Shown one piece after another: positions 53,740-63,356 of a stretch of 64,000 nucleotides of DNA. Source of the stretch: Undibacterium sp049340185 (lineage in GTDB: Bacteria; Pseudomonadota; Gammaproteobacteria; Burkholderiales; Burkholderiaceae_D); the NCBI RefSeq assembly GCF_049340185.1, contig NZ_JBMPPC010000003.1, positions 372,001 to 436,000 on the forward strand. The letters are read 5' to 3'. The position numbers and the translations under genes are program-made. Numbering within the stretch: position 1 is the stretch's first letter; each line of letters opens with the position of its first letter. Below the pieces are notes generated by a model, which did not search any database, had not been told where the DNA came from, and saw only the letters and a program-made list of their open reading frames with translations.

Positions 53740-54396
53740 ATGCTGTCGAATCGCAAAGACCACTCAGTTAGCCCGGAAAAACCTCTGTTGTACAGTTTTC
53801 GCCGCTGTCCCTACGCAATCCGAGCCAGGCTCGCCATCCGGATGAGCGGCATCGAGGTACAGATACACGAAGTCAGCCTGCGTAATAAGCCACAAGCGAT
53901 GCTCGACCACTCACCCAAAGGCACAGTACCAGTTCTGGTCTTACCTGATGGTCGCGTGATCGATCAAAGTCTCGACATCATGTGCTGGGCACTGGCGCAA
54001 CAGCCGGCATCGCCATGCTTAACACCTGACGGCAACATACCTGCTGATGCGCAGGCATTGATACTACAAAACGACAGCACGTTTAAACAAGATCTCGACC
54101 GCTATAAATATGCAGAACGATTCCCTGAGCATCCGTCGGCGACATATCGTGAGAGAGCAGAAGTATTCTTGGATGTACTTGATTGTCGCCTGCAGCAACA
54201 TAGTTACCTGACAGGTGCGCAATTAGGTATCGCCGACCTGGCAATCGCGCCATTTGTGCGGCAATGCGCATTGGTAGACGTAGAATGGTTTTATGCCAGC
54301 CGCTATAAGCACTTGATTGAATGGCTGGATGCGATATTGCAGTCAGCGTTGTTTGTTGCTGTGATGGAGAAGGTGGCCACATCTTCAGCAACTTAG
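53740..54396 (+). CDS. glutathione S-transferase family protein (glutaredoxin 2-like active site)
   Basis: 218 residues. The thioredoxin-fold N-terminal domain has YSFRRCPYAIRARLAI with the CPYA active site (Cys23) and KGTVPVLVLPDGRVIDQSLD for the glutathione gamma-glutamyl site. The C-terminal helical domain includes GAQLGIADLAIAPFVRQ. A cysteine-type GST with thiol-transferase rather than conjugation activity is likely. Confidence 0.88.
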   Translation: MLSNRKDHSVSPEKPLLYSFRRCPYAIRARLAIRMSGIEVQIHEVSLRNKPQAMLDHSPKGTVPVLVLPDGRVIDQSLDIMCWALAQQPASPCLTPDGNIPADAQALILQNDSTFKQDLDRYKYAERFPEHPSATYRERAEVFLDVLDCRLQQHSYLTGAQLGIADLAIAPFVRQCALVDVEWFYASRYKHLIEWLDAILQSALFVAVMEKVATSSAT

Positions 54397-54407
54397 TATT
54401 TAGTAAA
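54394..54407. repeat. 7-bp repeat over the GST stop codon
   Basis: TTAGTAT then TTAGTA follow each other from 54393 to about 54405 and include the TAG stop, giving a second TAG in another frame. Confidence 0.5.
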
Positions 54408-54447
54408 TCATCATGATTTAAATATGGAGTAATTTTTGGACTTACTT

Positions 54448-54723
54448 TTACTCAATGAATATCTGAATTGTTTTTGATTTTTTGGCGAGTTTACATAGCT
54501 GTTCATAAAATAGACAGTCATTCAACGTACGTAGTGATTGTGTATTTATGAAATGCAATTCACAAAGTCCGGGCCAACCAGGGCCACCGTTTACTCCATC
54601 CCAGAGTGCGTGAAGATTTTTACCGAAGTAGTGAGTCCCCTCTGGTTCGACAGTTTGTAAATATATCTGCCAAAAGTCAACTTCACTTAGAACGTCTTTA
54701 CAATCAATTGTATAAATTTGCAT
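54448..54723 (-). CDS. barstar-family ribonuclease inhibitor
   Basis: 91 residues. FGKNLHALWDGVNGGPGWPG matches the barstar helix that blocks the barnase active site, with the (N/D)LxALWD core; CELHFINTQS is the following strand. Barstar-like genes are usually the immunity half of an RNase toxin pair, but no barnase-like gene is visible on either side, so it looks orphaned or defends against neighbours' toxins. Confidence 0.82.
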   Translation of the reverse strand: MQIYTIDCKDVLSEVDFWQIYLQTVEPEGTHYFGKNLHALWDGVNGGPGWPGLCELHFINTQSLRTLNDCLFYEQLCKLAKKSKTIQIFIE

Positions 54724-55138
54724 ATCTCTATGGCTCCAGCAATTAAATATTTTTATCCATTCAATTGAACTCTCACAGCATCGCTAGGGTGAGGCAGAAT
54801 TCGGGCTGTAGTGCTTGCCTGAAAACGAGGATTTCTGGTGCTATAGCATGAGAGTCCAATGTATTCGTTGATCAGCCTAAACCGCTAGATTCCTGCTAAC
54901 GGCGCGCAGTAATAACACACTTTACCGATCACTCAATGTTCTGTTGTGCTCTAAATTTTTGGACATTGGAACATATTTAATCGCTAGGTCAATAAACAAA
55001 GCGAAACTCATCCCGCACTATCCATGCGCCTCACAAGCCAAAAACACTCGCTAAGCCGCACCAGCTATGCGGATACGTTTTTAAATATCCATTTTTACCA
55101 GCTTTAACGCCTTTTTATCAATTGATTCAGCGCCGCAC
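54724..55138. other. intergenic region upstream of the barstar gene
   Basis: I looked for a barnase remnant and found no coding-like frame. No repeat or RNA recognised. Confidence 0.5.
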
Positions 55139-55768
55139 TCAGCGGCTCACAATTAAACGCAATCCTAGTGCCACAAAGATTGTGCCGGCGATGCGATCCA
55201 GCCATTGTCCTGCCTTTGGATTGCGATTCAGCCACAAGCCTGCTGCACCGGAAAAATAGCCGAGTAAGCCGAATAATACGGCGGCCTGTGCGGTGAAGAC
55301 CAAGCCGAGCTGGGCGGTTTGCCAGCTGACAGCGCCGCGTTCTGCGATCACGAATTGCGGTAAAAACGAGAGAAAGAACAACACGACTTTGGGATTAATG
55401 CTATTCGCGAACAGACCTTTGGCGAACAGTTTGCCAAGTGATTCATCCGGTATGCCTGTCGTCGCCACTTGCGCGCTGCCGCGACTGCGTAAAGCTTGGA
55501 TGCCGAGATAAATCAGATACAGTCCGCCGCCGGTTTTGAGTGTGGTAAAAGCCAGTGGTGACGCCGCAATCAGTGCGCTGATGCCAAGGCTGGCAAGAAT
55601 GGTATGGCTGATGCAGCCAAGTGCGCAGCCGAGGCCGAATACCATGCCTTGTGTGCGTCCCCGTGAGATGCCGACGCCGAGTACCATCAGATTGTCAGGG
55701 CCGGGCGATGCGGTAATTAACATGGCGGCGAGCAGGAAGCCAAAAAATTGTTCGGGAGCGAGTAACAC
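55139..55768 (-). CDS. LysE/RhtB-family amino-acid exporter
   Basis: 209 residues, six hydrophobic segments. ITASPGPDNLMVLGVGISRG near the N-terminus and FANSINPKVVLFFLSFLPQF in the middle are the LysE-family signatures. It exports amino acids or small metabolites from the cytosol; the substrate is unknown. Confidence 0.9.
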   Translation of the reverse strand: MLLAPEQFFGFLLAAMLITASPGPDNLMVLGVGISRGRTQGMVFGLGCALGCISHTILASLGISALIAASPLAFTTLKTGGGLYLIYLGIQALRSRGSAQVATTGIPDESLGKLFAKGLFANSINPKVVLFFLSFLPQFVIAERGAVSWQTAQLGLVFTAQAAVLFGLLGYFSGAAGLWLNRNPKAGQWLDRIAGTIFVALGLRLIVSR

Positions 55769-55964
55769 AGGACACCTTGATTGTTCGGACGGAGGCTGTA
55801 TGTTACCGCAGGCATGCTAGGGCTGAAATAAAAAATGAGGCTACAGCTTGCGCCATCGCCTCATTTTGTTACCGCTAACTCCCAGAGATTGGCAGCAGAA
55901 GTGTTTGGTCAGACAGTCCCTGTATGGTCTGTTGCGTGAAAATGATGCTGCTACCACTGACCTC

Positions 55965-55994
55965 AGCAACAACTATTCTTAGCAACAACTATTT
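55965..55994. repeat. 16-bp direct repeat over the ABC-M1 stop codon
   Basis: AGCAACAACTATTCTT (55965-55980) is followed directly by AGCAACAACTATTT (55981-55994), which contains the stop codon of the minus-strand gene. Confidence 0.8.
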
Positions 55995-58900
55995 AGCGGG
56001 CATCTCCACCTTGATCAGATTGTCTTCCGGTTTGCGGTCGATATATTTGTTATCTGGATCAATCCCGGCTTTGGCTGGTTCGCCTTTGACCAGCATGGTG
56101 TAGGTGACGTCCTTGCTGTCAATGAGTTTGCGCTCTCTGAACAAAGGTTTTCCGTCTTTATCATCCACGCCGATATCGATCCAGTCATGCAGGAGTAGCT
56201 CTTTTTCTACACCGAGTTCATCGGCTTTTAGCTTGTTGCTGCTTGCGGTCAGAGTGACCTCGTACTGACCGTTGCCAACAGATTTTGCACTTGCGGTCAG
56301 GGCACGATTTTCGAATAACACGATGGACTCAAACAGATCGGTGATCAGCCCCTGTTTGTCCTCCGGTGTGACCTTGCGCAAGGCATCGACCAGTACTTTG
56401 CTACTTGGGTAAGGCGCACCTTGATTCGCATATTGGGCGATCACGTCGCGCAAGGCAGCATTGACTTTGTCTTGGCCAATCTGATCCTGAAGCAGGTACA
56501 TAACCAGACTGCCCTTTGCATAATGGATATAGTCCTGATTTTCATTAAAAGCGATAGGCAATTCCTTCTTGCGCTCCCGACTACGACCCATCAGATAACG
56601 ATCCAGTTCGTACTTCAGGAACTTGCGCATTTTGTCTTTGCCGTAGGTCTTTTCCATCACCATTAGTGCAGAATATTGGGCCAGCGTCTCGACCAGGATC
56701 GTTGCGCCTTTGGTATTGCCCGAGACGACCTGATGTGCCCACCATTGATGTGCGACTTCATGCGCTGTCACATAAAAAGGATAGTCCAGATCTTTCGGAT
56801 CCTGATCATCGACCTTGGCAATAAAGCCGATACTTTCAGAAAACGGAATCGTGTTCGGGAATGCCTGGGCAAAGCTCGCATAGCGCGGGAACTCAATGAT
56901 ACGCACCATTTTGTGCTGATAAGGGCCGAAGTTCTGAGTGTAGTAGGTGAGCGACTCCTGTACGCCTTTGATCATGCGGTCCAAATTGTATTCATGACCT
57001 TTTTGGTAATCGATCTCGATCGCAACATCGTTCCATTGCGCTTTCTTCACGCTGTACCGTGCTGACATAAAGGCGAAGAAGTTTAATACCGGTTTATCCG
57101 GCGCATAGTGGAAATAACGTCGGCCATTTTCGGTCCATTCCTTGATCAGTCTGCCCGGCGCAATCCCGATCTGATCTGCGCTGGTGGAGACGGTTGCGTC
57201 AAAGCGTATCCAGTCTGCGTCATTGGCGATATAGCTATTTGACAGACCTTTAGGATCATCGCGATCAGCCATTCTTTCTTTTTCTGGCAGTCCGTGTTTC
57301 TTGCGTTCTTTCTCATCGCTCAACTCAGCTCTTGATTGATAGCCGATACTCGGAAAACTGCCACTGTTAAAAAAAGTACCGTTGTGCAGGATATGGCTGT
57401 CGCTGCCCATGCCGGCAATCCCTTTCGGTGCAAATGCCAGTTCGATGTCGAGACCGAGTTTATCGCCTGCTTCTAGTGCCGGAGTGAGTTTGTAGCTATA
57501 AAACCCTTTCTTATCCTGAATCACTGGCGTTGCCGTTCTGTCGAAATGCAGTTGCTTGATATCGACATCTTCTGCCTGCGAGATAAAAATTTCGCTGATC
57601 GCTGTCGTTCCTTTATTGACCAGTTGATAGCTGGCTTTGGCACTGGCAGTTCTTTGATCTGGAAAAATATCGACAGCGACCTTGATATCTGTAATGCGGG
57701 GTTGCGGCAGGGCTTCATATTTTTTATACTGCTTTTCATAGTTTGCCCTGTCAGCCTCACTGTCAAAGCTGCTCTGATAGTGATTAATGATATTCGTGTA
57801 ATAGAACAATAAACCGCCGACGCCGGCAAACAACAGACTGCCTACCACCAGCACGGATGCGATCGCAGGCGTGACAGAGTGCTGTGCCAGGCGCAGTCGA
57901 TTACGCCATTCGACAGTGGTGCCGCGTACCCACATCAGCATCGCTATACCTAGCAATATCAAGGCTGCACCGCTCCAGTACAGTTGGTACCAGAATACCT
58001 GTGGCAAGTTGTGACCAAAACCGTCCATATCGGAGTAGCGCGCAGTCGGACCGCCGCCGTACATCACCATAGGATGCTCGATACCCAAAGACGGTAAGGC
58101 AATCGTTGCGATGTAATACGCGATCATGACAAAGTAACCGACGTACTTATTGTTCAGAATAACTTGCACTGCCACTGCCAGCACCGCAATCAGAGCGTAG
58201 GCTGGCCATTGCATCAGGAACAGATGTTCCAGGTACTGGCTTAACTCATAATGCGTATAGCCTTTCGCGGTCTGGATGATGATCCCGCATATCATCAGCA
58301 CGAATAACAGGATGCCTTGCAAGCTGATGAGCGCCACCAGTTTTGACAGTAAAGGCAGCCAGTTCGGTACCGGCAGGGCATCGAGTAACTGAGCAATCCG
58401 CGCATCGCGTTCGCGCCACACCAGTTCCCCTGCATAGAAGGTCGTGATGATCAGCATGAACAGGCTAAAGCTGGTACCGAGCAAATCCAGTACCGCATAG
58501 GTGACCGGGTAAGTCGTCGTGCCATACATTTTGCTAAGTGCGTTCGAGAGTGAAAACATAAACATCACACCCGTCAGGGCGATGACGATGAAGTACACGT
58601 TCTTGACTGTTTCGCGCAGGTTCAGCCAGCATTGACTGATAAATAGCGACAAGAGATTGACTCCGCCATAATTCGGGGTGACGACATGGATCTGAATCGA
58701 TGTCGGTGCCACTTCTTTGGCGGCGATTTTCTTTTGCTTGCCGCCTGCGCTGATTGCCGCAAAATCAAAACGCCAGTAACAAAATACCATCGCGAGAATG
58801 CCGACAGCGCCCCAGATCAGGCGGTTATAGAGCAGCAGGCCTTGCAGAGGCACGATGCGGCTATTTTTATCTGCGATGCTCCAATATTCTGTGACACGGC

Positions 58901-59558
58901 TGATCGCGCGTGAGCCGAATGGGTCAATCAGCGCAGCCAGCGTTCTGTCATCAATGTCGCGGGCGAGGCCGCCAGCAACCAGGTAGCCAATTAGCAGAAC
59001 CACACTTGACACATAGACCGGCAGCATGCGGCGATATAGGGCACCGAGTGTGAAGAAGAGCGCGCCGAAGATCATCAGATTCGGTATCAGCGAAGTAAAG
59101 TAGGGTGCAAGATAAGCTGCCGGAATCATCGTTCCCAGAAAATTTTTGCCCACGCCAGGCAGGTAGCAACCCAGCCATGCACCCAAACTGATACTGGAAA
59201 AAATCAGAATCAACGTCAGCAACGCCCCCACATAACGACCACCCAGATACTGAAGTTTACTGAGGGGGGCGCTGTAAAAAAAGTGCCAGATATTGTGTTC
59301 GGTATCTTGCTGGATCGCACGTCCCATCATCGCCGCGACGATCACCACGCCGAGATAGCCGAGAAAGGTCACGGTCTGTGAAATCGCCATCGGTGAATTG
59401 ATATGTACCTTGCCGCCAAAATCAATCACGGCACCATCAAACACGCCACCCGCAGCGGCGATCCACAACATCGCCAGCGAGAAGAACATCAGAAAGTAGA
59501 TGTAGGTAGAAATGCTGCGGGATTTTTGCCGCAGCTCAAACAAAATAATTGAGAGCAT
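55989..59558 (-). CDS. ABC-2 type permease fused to an M1-like metallopeptidase
   Basis: 1189 residues. Two sets of membrane helices (about 1-290 and 320-600) form an ABC-2-type permease; the C-terminal 580 residues are an M1 aminopeptidase-like domain facing the periplasm, with HEVAHQWWAHQ (zinc histidines 933 and 937) and the third ligand Glu in ILVETLAQYSALMV. The exopeptidase motif GxMEN is not seen; the equivalent region reads AFPNTIPFSESIGF. The ATPase gene lies 9 bp upstream on the same strand. The transported substrate is unknown. Confidence 0.88.
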   Translation of the reverse strand: MLSIILFELRQKSRSISTYIYFLMFFSLAMLWIAAAGGVFDGAVIDFGGKVHINSPMAISQTVTFLGYLGVVIVAAMMGRAIQQDTEHNIWHFFYSAPLSKLQYLGGRYVGALLTLILIFSSISLGAWLGCYLPGVGKNFLGTMIPAAYLAPYFTSLIPNLMIFGALFFTLGALYRRMLPVYVSSVVLLIGYLVAGGLARDIDDRTLAALIDPFGSRAISRVTEYWSIADKNSRIVPLQGLLLYNRLIWGAVGILAMVFCYWRFDFAAISAGGKQKKIAAKEVAPTSIQIHVVTPNYGGVNLLSLFISQCWLNLRETVKNVYFIVIALTGVMFMFSLSNALSKMYGTTTYPVTYAVLDLLGTSFSLFMLIITTFYAGELVWRERDARIAQLLDALPVPNWLPLLSKLVALISLQGILLFVLMICGIIIQTAKGYTHYELSQYLEHLFLMQWPAYALIAVLAVAVQVILNNKYVGYFVMIAYYIATIALPSLGIEHPMVMYGGGPTARYSDMDGFGHNLPQVFWYQLYWSGAALILLGIAMLMWVRGTTVEWRNRLRLAQHSVTPAIASVLVVGSLLFAGVGGLLFYYTNIINHYQSSFDSEADRANYEKQYKKYEALPQPRITDIKVAVDIFPDQRTASAKASYQLVNKGTTAISEIFISQAEDVDIKQLHFDRTATPVIQDKKGFYSYKLTPALEAGDKLGLDIELAFAPKGIAGMGSDSHILHNGTFFNSGSFPSIGYQSRAELSDEKERKKHGLPEKERMADRDDPKGLSNSYIANDADWIRFDATVSTSADQIGIAPGRLIKEWTENGRRYFHYAPDKPVLNFFAFMSARYSVKKAQWNDVAIEIDYQKGHEYNLDRMIKGVQESLTYYTQNFGPYQHKMVRIIEFPRYASFAQAFPNTIPFSESIGFIAKVDDQDPKDLDYPFYVTAHEVAHQWWAHQVVSGNTKGATILVETLAQYSALMVMEKTYGKDKMRKFLKYELDRYLMGRSRERKKELPIAFNENQDYIHYAKGSLVMYLLQDQIGQDKVNAALRDVIAQYANQGAPYPSSKVLVDALRKVTPEDKQGLITDLFESIVLFENRALTASAKSVGNGQYEVTLTASSNKLKADELGVEKELLLHDWIDIGVDDKDGKPLFRERKLIDSKDVTYTMLVKGEPAKAGIDPDNKYIDRKPEDNLIKVEMPAK

Positions 59559-59567
59559 GGTCGTTCC

Positions 59568-60488
59568 TTATGCCGCGCGGGCAGATGAGGTCGACGTTGC
59601 GGTTTGCTGCGCCAGCAGCGTTGCCATCGCTGAGAAATACACGTCTTCCAGATTGCCCTGGGCTTGGGTAAAGCCATCACCCGGATGGTTATCCGCGTGG
59701 ACATGTATCAGCGTGCGTCCTGAGGTCAGGCGACTGGAGATCACCTGGTATTGCGACTGGTAGGTAGCCAGTTCACTTTTTTCGATGAAGCGTTTCCAGA
59801 TTTTGCCCTGGATCTGATCGATGAGCTGTAAAGGCTGGCCTGTCAGGATCACTGAGCCCTGATTGATGACCGCCATGTGATTGCACAGATCGGCAACATC
59901 CTCCACGATGTGCGTCGACAGGATCACGATTTTGTCGCTACCGATATCCGATAACAGATTGTGAAAGCGCACACGTTCTTCCGGATCGAGACCTGCCGTC
60001 GGTTCGTCGACGATGATCAGTTTTGGATTGCCCAATAAAGCCTGTGCGATACCGAAACGTTGGCGCATGCCGCCTGAGAAGCCGCCCACGTGTTTCGTTT
60101 TTACATTGAAGAGATTGGTTTGGTGCAGCAGACCTTCGACTACTTCTTTACGCTGTTTGCGGTTATTCAGTCCTTTGAGTATCGCAAAATGATCCAGCAA
60201 ATCATAGGCACTGACTTTTGGATATAAACCAAAATCCTGCGGCAGATAGCCGAGCATGCGGCGCACCTCATCTTTGTGTGTCTTGATATCAATCGCATCC
60301 AGATGCGCCGTTCCCGAATCGGCATCCTGCAAGGTTGCCAGCGTACGCATCAGCGTCGATTTACCCGCACCGTTTGGCCCCAGCAAGCCGAACATGCCCG
60401 CCGGTATCGTCAGCGTAATATTGTTCAGCGCCTGTACACCGTTGCTGTATTGCTTGGATAAATTCTGTATGCGTAGTTCCATGACCAT
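59568..60488 (-). CDS. ABC transporter ATP-binding protein
   Basis: 306 residues. Walker A GPNGAGKST, signature FSGGMRQRFGIAQ, Walker B KLIIVDEPTAGLD and the H-loop ILSTHIVED are all intact. It is the partner ATPase of the permease-peptidase fusion, in one operon. A C-terminal extension of about 80 residues follows the ATPase core. Confidence 0.93.
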   Translation of the reverse strand: MVMELRIQNLSKQYSNGVQALNNITLTIPAGMFGLLGPNGAGKSTLMRTLATLQDADSGTAHLDAIDIKTHKDEVRRMLGYLPQDFGLYPKVSAYDLLDHFAILKGLNNRKQRKEVVEGLLHQTNLFNVKTKHVGGFSGGMRQRFGIAQALLGNPKLIIVDEPTAGLDPEERVRFHNLLSDIGSDKIVILSTHIVEDVADLCNHMAVINQGSVILTGQPLQLIDQIQGKIWKRFIEKSELATYQSQYQVISSRLTSGRTLIHVHADNHPGDGFTQAQGNLEDVYFSAMATLLAQQTATSTSSARAA

Positions 60489-60921
60489 TCCTTATGGGAG
60501 TGTGATGACTTCGTGAGTTGAATGACTAAAAAGAATTTAAAAAATAAAAAGTGCTGCGAGATGTCAACGCGTTCAATTTGCGGCATTAATGCATTACGTA
60601 TTAATTCAGTCCATCTTGCGTGATGGACATAATAGCAATAATGTTCAAATAGGCAATATATTTCGTTATTGCAATGCTGGTTTGCCCTCCACCCAGACTG
60701 CGGACGAAATCTAAACGGAATCCGATGATGACAATAAGCCTTAGGGTTTGCTTAAGCTATTGGCAAGTGACGAGACTGCCTCCAATGGGGACGAAATCCG
60801 TAAATCAAGGGACGAAATCTGATGCCGATCTGATGCCGCTGCGTCCAATGTTGGCTATTCGATCCGCTAAGCAAGGTGCCAGAGGTACAGAAATTGCCAG
60901 CACGAATTCGGCCTGATCAGT
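60489..60921. other. intergenic region before ffs, with three GGACGAAATC copies
   Basis: The 10-mer GGACGAAATC occurs at 60702-60711, 60789-60798 and 60810-60819, same orientation. No gene recognised; an 80-codon frame at 60674-60916 is not protein-like. Confidence 0.5.
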
Positions 60922-60927
60922 TATAAT
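60922..60927 (+). promoter_or_regulatory. -10 element of ffs
   Basis: A perfect TATAAT eight bases before the predicted RNA 5' end. TTGCCA (60894-60899) is 22 bp upstream, longer than normal. Confidence 0.55.
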
Positions 60928-60934
60928 GTGATCT

Positions 60935-61030
60935 GGCGGGCCCCTGCGCATTGCGGCATGGCCAATCTGGTCAGGTCGGGAACGAAGCAGCCACAGTCAT
61001 TTCCCGCAAGTGCCGCAGACCAGGCTCGCC
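60935..61030 (+). ncRNA. ffs: 4.5S signal recognition particle RNA
   Basis: About 96 nt. The apical loop GGTCAGGTCGGGAACGAAGC followed by AGCC is the nearly invariant SRP RNA sequence that binds Ffh. GGCGGGCC (60935-60942) pairs with GGCTCGCC (61023-61030) to close the helix, with one G-U pair, and inner segments TGCGGCA-like and TGCCGCA pair as well. A T-rich tract follows. It guides membrane proteins to the translocon with Ffh and FtsY. dnaX, the usual neighbour in this group, is not behind it. Confidence 0.93.
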
Positions 61031-61227
61031 TCTTTCTCTCAGGTCTTATCCCCCCCCAGCTTTTCCCGCCGTTGCTCTCACAAACTTCTCTTCTTACAAA
61101 ATTTCCCTGACAACTGGCGTCGCGGCTTTGCGCCCTCAGACCACTATTTACTTGCTTTCGACAATATTTATCTCTACTCTGATTTAGCAGTTCTTTGTCC
61201 GGTACAAAATAACTAAAGGAGATACGA

Positions 61228-61689
61228 ATGAGAATCTTGAGTCAGTTTTTAATATCCTGCGCCTTAAGTTTTGGCATGTTGTCGTCATCGATTGCCGCAG
61301 ATGACAGAGGCAATGCGGATCAAGCTATCGCTATGGTGAAAAAAGCGATCGCAGCGATTAAATCGCAAGGTAAAGAAAAAGCCTTCGCAGAATTCGCCAA
61401 TACATCGAATAAAGATTTTCATGACCGCGATCTGTATATCATCGTCTACGACTTGAACGGCATCAATTTATCTCACGGAAATAATCCAAAAATGATGGGA
61501 AAAAATCTGATTGAGCTGAAAGCCGGAGACAAGTTTGTCGTCAAGGACATGATTGCCGTCATCAAAGGCAAAGGTAGCGGCTGGGTTGATTATCAATGGC
61601 CGAATCCCATGACCAAGGTGCTAGAGAATAAATCAACCTATGTCGAAAAGGTCGATGACTATTTTGTCGGTTGTGGCGTCTATAAATAA
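61228..61689 (+). CDS. secreted single-cache-domain protein
   Basis: 153 residues behind AAGGAGAT. Signal peptide to SSSIAA; the mature part is one small cache domain (sCache_2-like): AIAAIKSQGKEKAFAEFANT, DLYIIVYDLNGINLSHGNNP and GWVDYQWPNP. Free-standing cache proteins of this kind bind small ligands in the periplasm and may serve a separate chemoreceptor or kinase. It is monocistronic. Confidence 0.82.
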   Translation: MRILSQFLISCALSFGMLSSSIAADDRGNADQAIAMVKKAIAAIKSQGKEKAFAEFANTSNKDFHDRDLYIIVYDLNGINLSHGNNPKMMGKNLIELKAGDKFVVKDMIAVIKGKGSGWVDYQWPNPMTKVLENKSTYVEKVDDYFVGCGVYK

Positions 61690-61719
61690 ACGCGTAATTA
61701 AATCAACAGAAAATGCAGC

Positions 61720-61752
61720 AAGCCATCCCGGCGCAAGTCGGGATGGCTTTTT
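61720..61752 (+). terminator. terminator of the cache-protein gene
   Basis: An 11-bp stem (AAGCCATCCCG at 61720-61730 with CGGGATGGCTT at 61739-61749), 8-nt loop and a T-tract. Confidence 0.88.
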
Positions 61753-62120
61753 ACATTACAGCGTCTGATCAAGAAGACTGGTGATGGTGGGGCTTCTACT
61801 AGCCTTCAGGAGCAGTCTTTTACTGATGCGGCTCTTGTATTTCAATACTTTTAATGATCGCGTCGATACCCGTTCCCTTTTAATATTTCGGCTTGTGGCT
61901 GAAACACGACAATATCTACCCCTAGATGTTCACATCACACGCCTGACATATCTGCTCACTAAAATGCGGCGCATCTCATTGATGTGCTCATTAATGTGCT
62001 CGATGATGCGCTGAGTTAAAGCTTATTGAGTTATTTATCTGGTAAATACCTAAAAGCTTGCTTAGGTGATCACGTCAGTGCTCAGCGCTATGCTTGATTC
62101 GACTACCGGAACAGTGCCGT
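61753..62120. other. intergenic region before the glycosyltransferase
   Basis: A 77-codon frame (61781-62014) is leucine/methionine-rich at its ends but lacks a ribosome-binding site and any family resemblance. Degenerate repeats of ATGTGCTC occur at 61980-62005. Nothing else seen. Confidence 0.45.
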
Positions 62121-63356
62121 ATGACTCAAAAAAAGATATTACTGCTGAGCGTTTCTGCGGGGGCCGGGCATATGCGTGCTGCTGAGGCGATTCGTGCTTA
62201 TTCGCTTGATCCTCGTTATCGGGTCGTTGCAGATCATCTCGATGTGATGAATTATGTGACGGCGGGTTTTCGTAAAATCTATACCGATTTTTATCTCAAG
62301 CTGATCAATAAAGCGCCGACCTTATGGGGATACCTGTATCAGGTGTCGCATGAAGCACAGGCTGACGGTACGATAGAAAAACTGCGGCGTGCTCTGGAGC
62401 GGCTGAATGCGCGGGCGCTTTTGAAAGAGATCGCCGCAGTCAATCCTGATGCGATTATCTGTACGCATTTTTTACCGGCAGAAATGCTGGCGCGGCTGTT
62501 ACGCAAGCAACGCTTGCACTGTCCGGTCTGGGTACAGGTTACTGATTTTGACTTGCACAGGATGTGGGTGCATGAGGGAATGGCAGGTTATTTTGCAGCG
62601 AATGACGAGGTGGCTTTTCGCATGCGGGCGCAAGGGATTGCAGCAGATACGATCCATGTAACGGGTATTCCCATCATGCCGGGCTTTGCACTGAGGCCGG
62701 ACCGTGCAGTAGCGGCACGGCAGCTTGGTCTTGATGCCAGCAGAACGACGATTTTATTAATGGACGGTGGTGCCGGTCTTGGTAGTCTTGAGCAGATTGC
62801 TGCACGTTTGTTACGCATCGCAGGCGACTTTCAATTAATCGCCATGGCGGGAAAAAATGATCGTGTACACACAGCCCTGATGCAGTTAGCGGCGCAATTT
62901 CCGGGGCGTCTTGTCGCGCAAAAGTACACTGACCATATCGAACAATGGATGGCGTGCGCCGACCTGGTGGTGACCAAGCCCGGCGGTCTGACTTCTTCAG
63001 AATGTCTGGCGATGGGTTTGCCGATGATCGTCAACGCACCGATCCCCGGACAGGAGGAACGTAATGCCGATTATTTGCTGGAGCAGGGTGTGGCTTTAAA
63101 GGCCTTCGATGAGGTCACGCTGGAATATCGTGTGCGCTACCTGCTGGAGCATCCCGAAAAACTGCATGAGATGCGGCTCAAGGCGATGGCGCTTGGGCGT
63201 GCCGATGCGGCATGCAGGGTGCTGGAACAGGTGTGTCACTCTGGCTCCTCTTCACATCGTAGCGACATGACTATGTTGCCAGCGATGGATCTGACAGCGC
63301 AGCCAACAACGCAGCCGCCAAACTTGCTAACACTACGACTGACAATATCGCGATGA
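62121..63356 (+). CDS. MGDG-synthase-like glycolipid glycosyltransferase
   Basis: 411 residues from the ATG at 62121 (an upstream in-frame TTG is less likely). LLLSVSAGAGHMRAAEAI is the N-terminal acceptor-binding block of the MGDG-synthase/UgtP group (GT28), and VVTKPGGLTSSECLAMGLPM is the nucleotide-sugar site; NAPIPGQEERNADYL follows. It probably transfers a hexose onto diacylglycerol, as glycolipid synthases in phosphate-limited bacteria do. Its stop overlaps the next start (ATGA). Confidence 0.88.
   Translation: MTQKKILLLSVSAGAGHMRAAEAIRAYSLDPRYRVVADHLDVMNYVTAGFRKIYTDFYLKLINKAPTLWGYLYQVSHEAQADGTIEKLRRALERLNARALLKEIAAVNPDAIICTHFLPAEMLARLLRKQRLHCPVWVQVTDFDLHRMWVHEGMAGYFAANDEVAFRMRAQGIAADTIHVTGIPIMPGFALRPDRAVAARQLGLDASRTTILLMDGGAGLGSLEQIAARLLRIAGDFQLIAMAGKNDRVHTALMQLAAQFPGRLVAQKYTDHIEQWMACADLVVTKPGGLTSSECLAMGLPMIVNAPIPGQEERNADYLLEQGVALKAFDEVTLEYRVRYLLEHPEKLHEMRLKAMALGRADAACRVLEQVCHSGSSSHRSDMTMLPAMDLTAQPTTQPPNLLTLRLTISR

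Noticed and set aside
61781..62014. 77-codon frame after the cache-protein terminator
   Set aside because: No ribosome-binding site or family resemblance, and it has degenerate repeats at its end.
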